Source of the DNA: Flavobacteriales bacterium UBA7325
Lineage (GTDB): Bacteria > Bacteroidota > Bacteroidia > Flavobacteriales_D > Crocinitomicaceae
Direction: 5' to 3'
Assembly (NCBI GenBank): GCA_002471375.1
Contig: DKPV01000008.1
Location: 44,271-108,270 of the forward strand
Length of the DNA stretch: 64,000 nucleotides
Shown: positions 43,282 through 52,790 of the stretch, one piece after another
Layout of the letters: each line of letters begins with the position of its first letter
How positions within the stretch are numbered: position 1 is the first letter of the stretch
Notes under the pieces: model-generated
Told to the model about the DNA's origin: nothing
Database searches by the model: none
The model's input: the letters and a program-made list of their open reading frames with translations, nothing else
Position numbers and translations under genes: made by a program

Positions 43282-45093
43282 ATGGCTAGAAAACGTGCAG
43301 AAAAGGTCGAGAGACCGAGCAAAGATAGTATTAAGAAAGCGAAGCGGATATTTAAGTACATGAGACCTTACCGCGGGATGTTTATTGTTGGTTGGATTTT
43401 TCTAATTCTCTCAACTTCAGCAGGAATGATCTTCCCTTTTCTTATGGGTAAGCTTCTAGGAAGTGGATCACAATCTCCGTCAACAATGGAGGAATCCATC
43501 CAGCTTATCAAGCTTGACAACCTGAGCAGTGTCATTTTAGCATTGTTTATTTTATTTATTTCTCAAGCGATTTTTTCTTTCTTTAGAGTTGTAATCTTCA
43601 CAAATGTTACAGAAAAAACATTGAGAGATGTTAGATCTGACGCTTTTTCGCGACTAATCCATATGCCAATGGACTTCTTCAATCAGAATAAAGTTGGAGA
43701 ACTTACGAGTCGTATTTCTGCGGATATTACACAGGTTCAAGAAACGCTTAGAACAACAATAGCAGAGTTTTTTCGCCAAATGGTTACCATTTTTGGAGGA
43801 ATTATAATTCTAGCCTTTATATCATGGAAACTAGCATTGATCATGTTGGCAACAGTCCCTGTTGTAGCTATTGTAGCTGTTATTTTTGGAAGATTTATTA
43901 AACGCCTTTCAAAAGAAGCGCAAGATGAGTCAGCGAAATCTAACGCTGTGCTGGAAGAGTCACTCATGGGAATTTCAAATGTGAAATCCTTCACGAATGA
44001 AAACCTTCTTATCGGGAAGTATGCAACATTAATAGAATCAATTAAATCGCTGAACATTAAAAGTGGACTTTGGCGAGGAGTATTTGTATCCTTTATCATC
44101 TTCTGTGTTTTTGGAGCAATTGTAATTGTCATCTGGCAAGGAATTCTGATGACACAAGGACCAAACCCAGAATTGGGATCTCAAGAATTTTTCGCATTTA
44201 TCATGTACACAGTGATGATGGGAGCATCGATAGGATCACTTCCGTCACTTTATGCAAATATTCAAAAAACTTTAGGTGCTACTGAGAACCTAATGGAACT
44301 TATCCAGAACGACAGCGAGAGGGAAATTTTAAAAGGAACTGAGAAACCAACAATATCAGGGGCACTCAAATTCAAAGGTGTGAACTTTGCCTACCCACAA
44401 CGACCAGATGTTCAAGTACTCAACGAACTTTCGATTGAAGTAGAGAAGAATCAAACTATTGGTCTAGTAGGATCTTCCGGAGCCGGGAAATCAACGATCG
44501 CATCTCTTCTCTTGAACTACTATCCTATTACTGGCGGGTCATTAGAATTTGATGCCACCTCTATTGATGTAATTGACGTACATCACTTGCGGGAGCAAAT
44601 GGCCATCGTACCACAGGAAGTAATCCTATTCGCTGGATCTATTGAAGAAAATATTGCTTTTGGACGACATGATGCTGCACATGATGAAATTGTAGAAGCA
44701 GCTAAACAAGCCAATGCTTGGGAGTTTATATCAGGATTTCCAGATGGACTCGAAACGCAAGTTGGAGACCGTGGAATTCAGCTATCCGGAGGGCAAAAAC
44801 AACGAATAGCAATTGCTCGTGCCATTCTAAAAAACCCAACAATTCTCATTCTCGATGAGGCTACTTCAGCACTCGATTCGGAATCAGAAAAACTAGTTCA
44901 AGATGCCTTAGAAAGATTGATGAAAAACAGAACTTCTATTGTCATTGCACATAGACTTTCTACTATTCGTTCTGCCGATCAAATCTACGTTCTAGAAAAC
45001 GGTTCTGTTGTAGAGAAAGGAAAGCATGATGAATTGATTGCTAAAAAAGGTATTTATACGCGATTAGTAGAATTGCAAAAGGTTGGTCAATAG
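43282..45093 (+). CDS. ABC exporter, fused membrane and ATP-binding domains (MsbA/BmrA-like)
   Basis: A 603-residue half-transporter. The membrane domain covers about residues 30-325 with six helices (GMFIVGWIFLILSTSAGMIF; LTSRISADITQVQE is the usual intracellular loop). The ATPase domain has Walker A GSSGAGKST, signature LSGGQKQR, Walker B ILILDEATSALD and the switch His in VIAHRLST. Members export lipid A, lipids, peptides or drugs as homodimers. The substrate is unknown. It has a good promoter of its own. Confidence 0.95.
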   Translation: MARKRAEKVERPSKDSIKKAKRIFKYMRPYRGMFIVGWIFLILSTSAGMIFPFLMGKLLGSGSQSPSTMEESIQLIKLDNLSSVILALFILFISQAIFSFFRVVIFTNVTEKTLRDVRSDAFSRLIHMPMDFFNQNKVGELTSRISADITQVQETLRTTIAEFFRQMVTIFGGIIILAFISWKLALIMLATVPVVAIVAVIFGRFIKRLSKEAQDESAKSNAVLEESLMGISNVKSFTNENLLIGKYATLIESIKSLNIKSGLWRGVFVSFIIFCVFGAIVIVIWQGILMTQGPNPELGSQEFFAFIMYTVMMGASIGSLPSLYANIQKTLGATENLMELIQNDSEREILKGTEKPTISGALKFKGVNFAYPQRPDVQVLNELSIEVEKNQTIGLVGSSGAGKSTIASLLLNYYPITGGSLEFDATSIDVIDVHHLREQMAIVPQEVILFAGSIEENIAFGRHDAAHDEIVEAAKQANAWEFISGFPDGLETQVGDRGIQLSGGQKQRIAIARAILKNPTILILDEATSALDSESEKLVQDALERLMKNRTSIVIAHRLSTIRSADQIYVLENGSVVEKGKHDELIAKKGIYTRLVELQKVGQ

Positions 45094-45126
45094 CTACTGG
45101 TAAATACGTGTCGAACAAATTCTTAA

Positions 45127-45157
45127 CTTAAGTGTACTGAATATCAAATCACTTAAG
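45127..45157. repeat. Inverted repeat just before the broken lipoprotein gene
   Basis: Perfect 8-base arms CTTAAGTG (45127-45134) and CACTTAAG (45150-45157) are separated by 15 bases and end one base before ATG 45159. There is no T run, so a protein-binding dyad or an mRNA hairpin over the start is more likely than a terminator. Confidence 0.5.
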
Positions 45158-45158
45158 C

Positions 45159-45678
45159 ATGAAAAATTCATTGATCCCACTTTTTATAACTCTACTTCTA
45201 TTCACGAGTTGTTCATCCGAGTCATTATCTAGTCGACAATCAGCCCACCCTCAAGTGAAGAGAAATTAGATACCAAAGAGAAGATTTTGGATTACCTCAC
45301 TCAAGATTCTCCAGATGCTGATCTAGATGATATCTGCGTGGACTCCTGCAGAGATTTGAAAGACCTCTTCATTGTAGGGTATTTCGCAGTGATTTTAAGG
45401 AAGACATGGAACGAGTTACTCAACTATATCATGAAGAGATCGTTAATCACTATGAGCATGATCTTAGCTCGGAACCTGAGAAATTTAACGAGGGTGGCAA
45501 AGAGTTCTCTAAACCAACAGTTAACACCGAGGGGAATTTAATTATCAGTAAAATGTGGATCCATGAACGAGGAGGCATGCTCCCTGAAGATACTTACCAT
45601 ATCTCAATACTGACAATACATAAAGATGGCAAGATTGTCAATCATGAAACGAAGGATCGTTTTACAGTCCAGATTTAG
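45159..45678 (+). pseudogene. Lipoprotein gene with two frameshifts
   Basis: ATG 45159 opens a lipoprotein signal (MKNSLIPLFITLLLFTSC, Cys18) that stops at TAG 45267-45269. A second frame continues from about 45240 (SPPSSEEKLDTKEKILDYLT, DSPDADLDDICVDSCRDLKD) and a third from about 45370 (HCRVFRSDFKEDMERVTQLY onward) to the stop at 45678. Joined, they give one plausible protein of about 172 residues. The two small shifts are not in long single-base runs. No family recognised. The end overlaps the convergent DUF819 gene by 4 bases. Confidence 0.72.
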
Positions 45679-47303
45679 ACAGGAGCGACCATTCGCATCA
45701 TCTCAGCAGCTAAAATAGCTCCGTACGTACCCAATGCATACCCAACTACTGCTAGAATCGCGCCAACACTCGCTAGCGATGGATGAAAAGCCGCAGCTAT
45801 AATCGGTGCCGATGCAGCCCCACCAACATTTGCTTTAGAACCAACGGCAACAAAGAAGAATGGCGCTTTGATGATCTTCGCTACTGCAAAGAGTAATCCT
45901 ACATGAACAAGCATCCAGATAATCCCAACGAGAATCAGCTGAGGTTGCTTTACAGCCTCTGCTAGTTCCATCTTCATTCCAATGGTAGCTACAAGGAAAT
46001 AAATGAACACAGAACCTATTCTAGAGGCTCCAGCCCCTTCGTACTTACGTAATTTTGTAGCTGATAGAATCAATCCACCTGTTGTAGCAATTACCACAAT
46101 CCAGAAAAATGATTTACCAAAGGGAGAATCACTATCAAATAGTCCAGCTAAATATCCTCCTGCTAAATGCGCAATTCCAACCACTCCAAAGGCAATCCCG
46201 AGTATGATAAAGTAATCCGTAAGAGTTGGTTTCTTAGCAATTGAAGTCTCATAATCGGTCATTGTTTTCTTCAGCGTCTCGATAGAAGAGCTATCTGCCT
46301 TCAACCATCGATCAAATTTCTCCGCACGAGCCGCTCCCCATAATAAGAATGCCATCCATAGGTTTGCTACAACAATATCCACGGTTACCATTTTGCCATA
46401 TAAATCCTGTTGATACCCGTACGTCTCAAGCATTGCTGCCTGATTAGCTCCTCCGCCAATCCAACTTCCAGCGAGTGTAGCGAATCCTCTCCATGCTGCT
46501 GCTCCTTCTTCTCCACCAACAACACTCGGGTCAATGTTTGCATAAATCATGATAGCAATTGGTCCACCAATTATTATTCCTACGGTAGCAGTTCCAAACA
46601 TGATTAACGCCTTTGGCCCCAGATTGAGAATTCCTTTAAAGTCAATCCCGAGCGTCATAAGAATCAAGGCTGCAGGCAGCATGTAATCTCTTGCTGTTGG
46701 ATAGAAATCCGTGTACTCCTTTGATATCAAACCTAGTAGATCCAAGATCGCAGGAATAACATAGCATAATAACAATGAAGGAATAATGATGTAGAATGAT
46801 TTCCAGTATTTACCTTGCAGACTAGATGTGTAAAAGATCAAAGCCAACACCAATACAAGTATTCCGAAAACGACCATGTCGTTTGTAAAGATTGGTCGTT
46901 CAACTCTCTCGATATCCAATTTTGCTACATCGTCACCTACAGACTTCAGAGAAACAGTCTTACCTCCGGAGTATACCAGCACCTGCATCTTTATCGACTC
47001 CTCAATATCACTTATCAAAAATGCCTCAAATTGATTAAATACCACAGTGTCATTCTTTAGAATGACCTGCATCGAATCAATTTTTTGTTTCCGAATATCG
47101 GCAGAACTAAAATCTACGAATACGCTTCCATTCTCTTCTAACCTTACACTTGACTGTTGACCTAAAACAACGTACTTGTAGCTATCTACCTCAAGTTGCT
47201 CTAACTTATCGACGTTCATCACTTCAAGCTTCGCTTCTTTCTGAGCGTGCGCGAACATTGATAAACTCAATAGTGTGAAAAGGAGTATCAGTTGTTTCAT
47301 CAT
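45675..47303 (-). CDS. DUF819-family membrane protein with periplasmic N-terminal domain
   Basis: Residues 1-21 are a signal peptide (MMKQLILLFTLLSLSMFAHA). Residues about 22-137 form a soluble beta-rich domain (SSVRLEENGSVFVDFSSADI, VYSGGKTVSLKSVGDDV). From about residue 142 a DUF819/YjcL-type membrane domain has ten or more helices with the family's glycine-rich stretches (SWIGGGANQAAMLETYG, GSKANVGGAASAPIIAAAFH). DUF819 proteins resemble glutamate:Na+ symporter/antiporter folds, but their substrate is unknown. The soluble head is not the usual layout. 542 residues, single gene. Confidence 0.88.
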   Translation of the reverse strand: MMKQLILLFTLLSLSMFAHAQKEAKLEVMNVDKLEQLEVDSYKYVVLGQQSSVRLEENGSVFVDFSSADIRKQKIDSMQVILKNDTVVFNQFEAFLISDIEESIKMQVLVYSGGKTVSLKSVGDDVAKLDIERVERPIFTNDMVVFGILVLVLALIFYTSSLQGKYWKSFYIIIPSLLLCYVIPAILDLLGLISKEYTDFYPTARDYMLPAALILMTLGIDFKGILNLGPKALIMFGTATVGIIIGGPIAIMIYANIDPSVVGGEEGAAAWRGFATLAGSWIGGGANQAAMLETYGYQQDLYGKMVTVDIVVANLWMAFLLWGAARAEKFDRWLKADSSSIETLKKTMTDYETSIAKKPTLTDYFIILGIAFGVVGIAHLAGGYLAGLFDSDSPFGKSFFWIVVIATTGGLILSATKLRKYEGAGASRIGSVFIYFLVATIGMKMELAEAVKQPQLILVGIIWMLVHVGLLFAVAKIIKAPFFFVAVGSKANVGGAASAPIIAAAFHPSLASVGAILAVVGYALGTYGAILAAEMMRMVAPV

Positions 47304-47317
47304 TGTGTATTTAAAGT

Positions 47318-47350
47318 AAAAAGCATCCTGATTAAATAATCAGGATGCTT
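47318..47350 (-). terminator. Terminator of the peptide-transporter operon
   Basis: A 13-base stem (47321-47333 with 47338-47350) with a 4-base loop, followed on the minus strand by TTTTT. It lies 20 bases after the stop codon of the second transporter gene. Confidence 0.85.
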
Positions 47351-47369
47351 GAAAAGTGGTTGTATCTAT

Positions 47370-49172
47370 TTATTTAACTCCGTGCATCAATTTCTTGATT
47401 ACTGGTGTAAGAAGAACTGATAATACTCCAAGAGCAATCGGAACGATTGTCAAAATCCAGAAGAAATAACTAATACCTTCTTCTTTCGCAACAGTTTCAG
47501 AATACTCACTGAACTTACCTGCAGATTTCATACCTATGGCTACCGCGATATACCAGATACCGAACATAAATGCAATCATTTTACCTGGAACGAGCTTACT
47601 AACGTATGATAGCCCGACCGGTGATATACAGAGCTCACCCATCGTATGGAAGAAGTAAACTAAGATAAGCCAGATCATACTTACTGCAGCTGTTTCTGCT
47701 CCTGGTGCAATGCCTCCTGCTCCAAATGCAACACAAGCCATACCAATACCTAAAAGAGTCAATCCAATACCAAACTTCATGTTTGCTGATGGGTTGTACT
47801 TACTCTCCCACCATTTAGAGAACAGCGGTGCCATCGCAATAATGAACAATGAATTTAGAACGCCAAACCATGAGGCAGGCACCTCAGCTGTAGGCTTTTG
47901 AAACTCTACTACAAGCATCCAAATAGCAACGCCCCATATAATCACGAAGCTTAGTCCAAGAACTAGGTTTGCCATCGCATACTTCTTAAAGGTTTGTCTG
48001 AATAATAGGCCAAGAACCCAAGTAATAATTCCTAAAGGAATAATGGTCATCAGCGTATTGATAATTTTGAATGCCATTGCTGCACCTCCAGATAAATCTC
48101 TATCCGTGTAATCTCTGGCAAATACGGTCAATGATCCTGGAGCTTGTTCAAAAATTGCCCAGAAGAAGATCGTCAAGAATGCAAAGAACCATACCGCCAG
48201 CATCTTACTTCTAGTCACCGCACCGTATTGCGTCAGTCGATAGATTAATAAGAATAGGAAGAGTACAAGCGCTAACAAAATAGTAAAATTAGGTCCACTC
48301 ATCCCAAGGAAATTAAAGTTCAAGACATTGAAGTCATAGATCTTTGATGCTGGATCATTCAAGATCCATACAAGTCCAGCAGTTGTCATTAATGCTATCA
48401 GAATTTTCTGCCACATTGGGAAGGGAAGTGAATCCTTTCCTTCTGAACCATCCTCAGCCGTAATTTCATTTTTAATTGGAGCATCAATAACCTCAGCTCC
48501 TGATCCTGCTGAAGCGCTTTCCAAATCATGAATCTTATCTGGCTTCAATCCGATGTCACCAAAGATATTTTGAGAAAGAACGAATTGAATCATCCCGAAT
48601 AACATGAATACTCCTGCTAATCCAAAACCAATACTCCAACCAACCTTCTCTCCAAGGTAACCACATAATAATATTCCAAGGAATGCTCCTGCATTTACAC
48701 CCATATAAAAGATTGTATAAGCACCATCTTTCTTCTCTTGATGATTAATATACATATGAGAGATAATAGAGGTCATGTTTGGCTTGAAGAAACCACTACC
48801 AAAAACTAATAGTGTTAATCCTAAGTAAATCGACCAAGGCGTCTCTAGCGCCATTGCGCCATGCCCCAATGTCATCAGTACCGCACCAACAACAACTGCT
48901 TTTCGATATCCCCAAACTTTGTCGGCGAAGTATCCTCCGAGCATCGTAGAGATATAAACTAAAGCTGTATAGGTACCAAATAAGGCAAATGCATGCTCTC
49001 TTGGCCATCCCCAACCTGAATCTGTTAAAGAAGCTGTTAAGAACATTACAAGTAGGGCTCTCATCCCATAGTAAGAAAATCGTTCCCACATTTCTGTAAA
49101 AAACAAAACAAACAGTCCTGATGGGTGTCCAAGAACTTTTGATTTGAATAATTCTGAATGTTGACCTGACAT
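47370..49172 (-). CDS. POT-family proton/oligopeptide transporter (600 residues)
   Basis: The protein has the POT family motif FFTEMWERFSYYGMRALLVM (ExxERFxYYG) and the FYMGVNAGAFLG motif. About fourteen membrane helices are predicted, with a large cytoplasmic insertion around residues 205-245 rich in Asp, Glu and Ser. POT transporters take up di- and tripeptides with protons. It is the second gene of a tandem pair separated by 19 bases and is longer than its neighbour. A terminator follows. Confidence 0.93.
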   Translation of the reverse strand: MSGQHSELFKSKVLGHPSGLFVLFFTEMWERFSYYGMRALLVMFLTASLTDSGWGWPREHAFALFGTYTALVYISTMLGGYFADKVWGYRKAVVVGAVLMTLGHGAMALETPWSIYLGLTLLVFGSGFFKPNMTSIISHMYINHQEKKDGAYTIFYMGVNAGAFLGILLCGYLGEKVGWSIGFGLAGVFMLFGMIQFVLSQNIFGDIGLKPDKIHDLESASAGSGAEVIDAPIKNEITAEDGSEGKDSLPFPMWQKILIALMTTAGLVWILNDPASKIYDFNVLNFNFLGMSGPNFTILLALVLFLFLLIYRLTQYGAVTRSKMLAVWFFAFLTIFFWAIFEQAPGSLTVFARDYTDRDLSGGAAMAFKIINTLMTIIPLGIITWVLGLLFRQTFKKYAMANLVLGLSFVIIWGVAIWMLVVEFQKPTAEVPASWFGVLNSLFIIAMAPLFSKWWESKYNPSANMKFGIGLTLLGIGMACVAFGAGGIAPGAETAAVSMIWLILVYFFHTMGELCISPVGLSYVSKLVPGKMIAFMFGIWYIAVAIGMKSAGKFSEYSETVAKEEGISYFFWILTIVPIALGVLSVLLTPVIKKLMHGVK

Positions 49173-49191
49173 ATTATTTAAAAATTGGTTG

Positions 49192-50604
49192 TTAAACTTC
49201 TGGTTTATCTAAAAGATCTCCATCCGCAAGCTCGAATCCGTCTGCTTCTTCGTGATGAGTCCCTTCATTATCTTCAGCCCCGTGTGTAAGCTGCTTTAAT
49301 TTCTTTAGTAATAACATCACTAGTAGACCGATAACAATTGTTATTATGGCAATCCCTGTGAATATTGTGTATTCGCCTAGTGATTCTGACCACTCACCAA
49401 GTAATCCTGCTAGCTTACTGCCGAAACCTGTCATAGCAAAATAAACACCCATCATGATCGATGCGTATTTTAGAGGAGCTAATTTGGTAATGAATGATAA
49501 CGCAACTGGTGAAAGGCAGAGCTCACCAATTGTATGGAACATATAAGCCAAAACTAGCCAATACATCGCAGATGATCCAGTACTATTATACTGAGCAACC
49601 GCACCTGTCATAAAGAAGAATCCAGTACCCATGATTATCAAACCGAGGATCATCTTGAAAAGAGAGGAAGCTTCCTTTCCTTTCATTTTTCTTTTCGCCC
49701 AAAAACCTGCTATCAGAGTACCAAAGATTACAATAAACGCAGCGTTAAGAGATTGGAACCATGTCGCTGGAACCTCCATTCCAAAGAGCATACGATCCGT
49801 TTTCGTTTTCGTGTAGATATTCATTAAACCACCGGCTTGTTCGAAAGCACCCCAGAACAAAATCACAATTAAAAAGGAAATAAACAGAACTCCTACTCTA
49901 TCCTTTTCAATTTTTGATAATGGCTTACTCATAGCAGCTTTCTCTTCAGCATTTTCAGATGCTCCAAGATAATTACCAACATGTTTAAGATGCTTCTGAC
50001 CAAGAGCGTATTGCAATAGACCTAAAGCCATTCCCAATCCAGCCAATCCGAATCCGTAATGCCATCCGTGAACCTCGCCAACATATCCAACAATGATACT
50101 TGCCAAAAAAGCACCGATGTTAATACCTATGTAGAAAATTGTAAATCCTTTATCTCTTCGAATATCACCTTGCTTGTAGAGCCCACCAACCATTGTCGAG
50201 ATATTAGGCTTAAGCATCCCAACACCAAGAACAATTAGTACGAGTCCTGTGTAGAAAGCCCATGTTGTCTCAACAGCCAATATACTGTGGCCTAGAAGCA
50301 ATAGAACACCTCCAACATAAACCGATTTTTTCTGTCCAATAAACCTATCAGCTATAATACCGCCGGGGATCGACATAACATATACCATCATGGTGTACCA
50401 ACCATAGAGAGCAAGTGCTTCCCCATCAGTCCAACCCATCCCTGGATTAATCGCATCCGTCTTCTCTACTAAGTAGAGAGTAAGAATGGCGCGCATTCCG
50501 TAATAGGAAAAACGCTCCCACATTTCTGTAAAAAATAATACAAAGAGACCGGCTGGGTGGCCCATTATTGTCTTAGACGGCACTGGTACTGCTTGATTAC
50601 TCAT
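49192..50604 (-). CDS. POT-family proton/oligopeptide transporter (470 residues)
   Basis: The signature FFTEMWERFSYYGMRAILTL and FYIGINIGAFLASIIVG mark a POT family peptide:proton symporter with about twelve helices. The C-terminal tail is acidic (DNEGTHHEEADGFELADGD). It is the first gene of the tandem pair and shares the family signature with the downstream copy, pointing to duplication. It is divergent from a secreted M1 aminopeptidase gene, consistent with peptide use as a nutrient. Confidence 0.93.
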   Translation of the reverse strand: MSNQAVPVPSKTIMGHPAGLFVLFFTEMWERFSYYGMRAILTLYLVEKTDAINPGMGWTDGEALALYGWYTMMVYVMSIPGGIIADRFIGQKKSVYVGGVLLLLGHSILAVETTWAFYTGLVLIVLGVGMLKPNISTMVGGLYKQGDIRRDKGFTIFYIGINIGAFLASIIVGYVGEVHGWHYGFGLAGLGMALGLLQYALGQKHLKHVGNYLGASENAEEKAAMSKPLSKIEKDRVGVLFISFLIVILFWGAFEQAGGLMNIYTKTKTDRMLFGMEVPATWFQSLNAAFIVIFGTLIAGFWAKRKMKGKEASSLFKMILGLIIMGTGFFFMTGAVAQYNSTGSSAMYWLVLAYMFHTIGELCLSPVALSFITKLAPLKYASIMMGVYFAMTGFGSKLAGLLGEWSESLGEYTIFTGIAIITIVIGLLVMLLLKKLKQLTHGAEDNEGTHHEEADGFELADGDLLDKPEV

Positions 50605-50806
50605 AGAAATTATGTAAAAATTTTCGGTTCGTGAAAGTAGTAAAATTTTGTTGATGTGCTACAAATCTGAGATCGAATGTTAAAATTTCATTCCTAAAAA
50701 AAAACAGGGATTTATCATTCGTCGATAATGTACTATAACTTTTGCTCCTAGCACATCCGCTCGTCGAAAATCAGATCCAAAAAAACGCGTATTCATGGGA
50801 TTAAGG

Positions 50807-50814
50807 TATATTTG
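50807..50814 (+). promoter_or_regulatory. Perfect TAnnTTTG box before the M1 aminopeptidase gene
   Basis: TATATTTG, 25 bases before ATG 50840. No clear TTTG lies at the expected upstream distance. Confidence 0.35.
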
Positions 50815-50839
50815 CTGTTCTATCTTTTTAATAGACTAG

Positions 50840-52738
50840 ATGAATAAACCAAACCCATTTATTTCCCTGTGCATCAGCATGCTATTATTCGCTTGCGGCA
50901 CAACTAGCTCTCCAACTGACCTCCTTAACGATAATGCGGAAATCAACGATGCGCACTCCTATGCAAACATCAAGGATATTCGCACAACTCATCTCCATTT
51001 GGAAATTGAAGTTGATTTTGAAAATAAGATAATCCAAGGTGTAGCGCGTCACACAATGAGCAAGCACGAATGTGACACTGCGATATTTGACATTAAAGCG
51101 TTAGATATTAAGAAAATTACGCTCGGTAAAAAGGGATCAGAAAAAGAAACAGATTTTGATATTGGTGATGAAGATCAATGGCTTGGAAGACCTCTTGAAG
51201 TTTTAATCAATTCTGACACTAAGTACATCAACATTTATTACCAGACAACGGAGAAAACTGAAGCTATTGACTGGTTGGCACCATCTCAAACTACAGGTAA
51301 GGAATTGCCATTCATGTACACTCAAGGTCAAGCAATACTTACACGTTCATGGATTCCTCTTCAAGATTCGCCAGCAAATAGAATCACGTATTCTGCAGAG
51401 GTTAATGTTCCATCGGAACTCTTCGCAATCATGAGTGCGGATAACCCAACCGAAAAAAATCAGGAAGGAATTTACCGCTTCGAAATGAAGCAGAAGATTC
51501 CGTCTTATTTAATTGCGCTGGCCGTGGGAGATTTGAAATATACATCTCTTGGTGAAAACTGCGGAATCTATTCGGAACCAAGATTATCTGCTGCCTGCAA
51601 ATATGAATTCGAAGATCTTCCTAAAATGATTTCAGCTGCTGAAAACTTGTACGGCGATTACCGTTGGGATCAATTCGATATGGTTATACTTCCGTACTCT
51701 TTTCCTTTTGGTGGAATGGAAAATCCAAGACTAACGTTTGCTAATCCAACACTTTTAGCAGGAGACCAGAGTTTAGTCTCTGTTGTTGCTCATGAGCTTG
51801 CCCACTCTTGGTCAGGAAACCTTGTAACAAATGCCACATGGGATGATTTCTGGTTAAACGAAGGGTTTACGGTTTACTTCGAAAACCGTATAATGGAAGA
51901 ACTCTATGGGAAAGAAGTTGCCGATATCTTAGCAGTCATTGAAAGCCAAGAGCTTGCACTGACACTAGAGGACATGGAAAATGGGGAACATCCAGAAGAC
52001 ACTCGATTAAAACTTGAGCTAGATGCAAGAAACCCAGATGAAGGACTTACGGATATCGCTTATGTGAAAGGTGCATTCTTCCTTAGAACACTAGAACAAC
52101 GCGTTGGAAGAAAGAAGTTTGACGCCTTCCTGAAGGAATACTTTGATCATCATGCTTTTGAGACGATTGGAACAGAAGACTTTGTTAAATACTTACAGGC
52201 TGAATTACTTGAGCCAAATAACATTTCAGACTTCAACGTAGATGAATGGATCTATCAACCAGGACTGCCAGCTAATTGCGTAGAAATCACTTCTAAGCGA
52301 CTAACCAGAATGGGAGAGCTTGCGGAGGACATCAATGATGGCGAGAACATCTTTATTGGAGCTAATACGTCCATGAGCCGTGGTGACTACGTAACACAAG
52401 AATGGCTTGCATTTATCCGAGCACTTTCGACTGACCTAGCACCATCAGATATGGCCATGATTGACGATAAACTTGATTTTAGTCGAAGTGCAAATGCTGT
52501 GATAAAATCAGAATGGTATCAACTCGCAATTAAAACTGGATATAAGGATGCTCGTCCTCATATGAAGAAACATTTGAAACTAGTTGGAAGACGATGGCTA
52601 ATAGGTGGAATCTACCAAACACTTCGTGATTCAAAAGATAAAAGCGATTTACCTTGGGCAAAAAGTGTCTTTGAAGAAGCGAAAGAAAATTATCATTTCG
52701 TTTCAAAATCAAGTGTTCAGGAAATACTGTATGATTAA
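50840..52738 (+). CDS. M1-family zinc aminopeptidase lipoprotein (leukotriene A4 hydrolase-like)
   Basis: The lipoprotein signal ends in LLFAC (Cys19). The M1 core has the substrate motif FPFGGMENPRLTFANPTLL and the zinc site HELAHSW (His318, Glu319, His322), with the third ligand Glu341 in WLNEGF, the classical HExxH-18-E spacing. The C-terminal helical domain (residues about 470-632) matches the leukotriene A4 hydrolase type. It should trim N-terminal residues from peptides on the outer leaflet or in the periplasm, feeding the divergent POT transporters. 632 residues. Confidence 0.95.
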   Translation: MNKPNPFISLCISMLLFACGTTSSPTDLLNDNAEINDAHSYANIKDIRTTHLHLEIEVDFENKIIQGVARHTMSKHECDTAIFDIKALDIKKITLGKKGSEKETDFDIGDEDQWLGRPLEVLINSDTKYINIYYQTTEKTEAIDWLAPSQTTGKELPFMYTQGQAILTRSWIPLQDSPANRITYSAEVNVPSELFAIMSADNPTEKNQEGIYRFEMKQKIPSYLIALAVGDLKYTSLGENCGIYSEPRLSAACKYEFEDLPKMISAAENLYGDYRWDQFDMVILPYSFPFGGMENPRLTFANPTLLAGDQSLVSVVAHELAHSWSGNLVTNATWDDFWLNEGFTVYFENRIMEELYGKEVADILAVIESQELALTLEDMENGEHPEDTRLKLELDARNPDEGLTDIAYVKGAFFLRTLEQRVGRKKFDAFLKEYFDHHAFETIGTEDFVKYLQAELLEPNNISDFNVDEWIYQPGLPANCVEITSKRLTRMGELAEDINDGENIFIGANTSMSRGDYVTQEWLAFIRALSTDLAPSDMAMIDDKLDFSRSANAVIKSEWYQLAIKTGYKDARPHMKKHLKLVGRRWLIGGIYQTLRDSKDKSDLPWAKSVFEEAKENYHFVSKSSVQEILYD

Positions 52739-52740
52739 GG

Positions 52741-52768
52741 TTTAAGTGAAGTATTACCTTCACTTAAA
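52741..52768. terminator. Hairpin between convergent genes
   Basis: Perfect 11-base arms (52741-52751 and 52758-52768) with a 6-base loop lie directly after the M1 peptidase stop. There is no T run on either strand, so the terminator call is tentative. Confidence 0.4.
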
Positions 52769-52790
52769 GTTCTCAAATAGATCAATCGGA

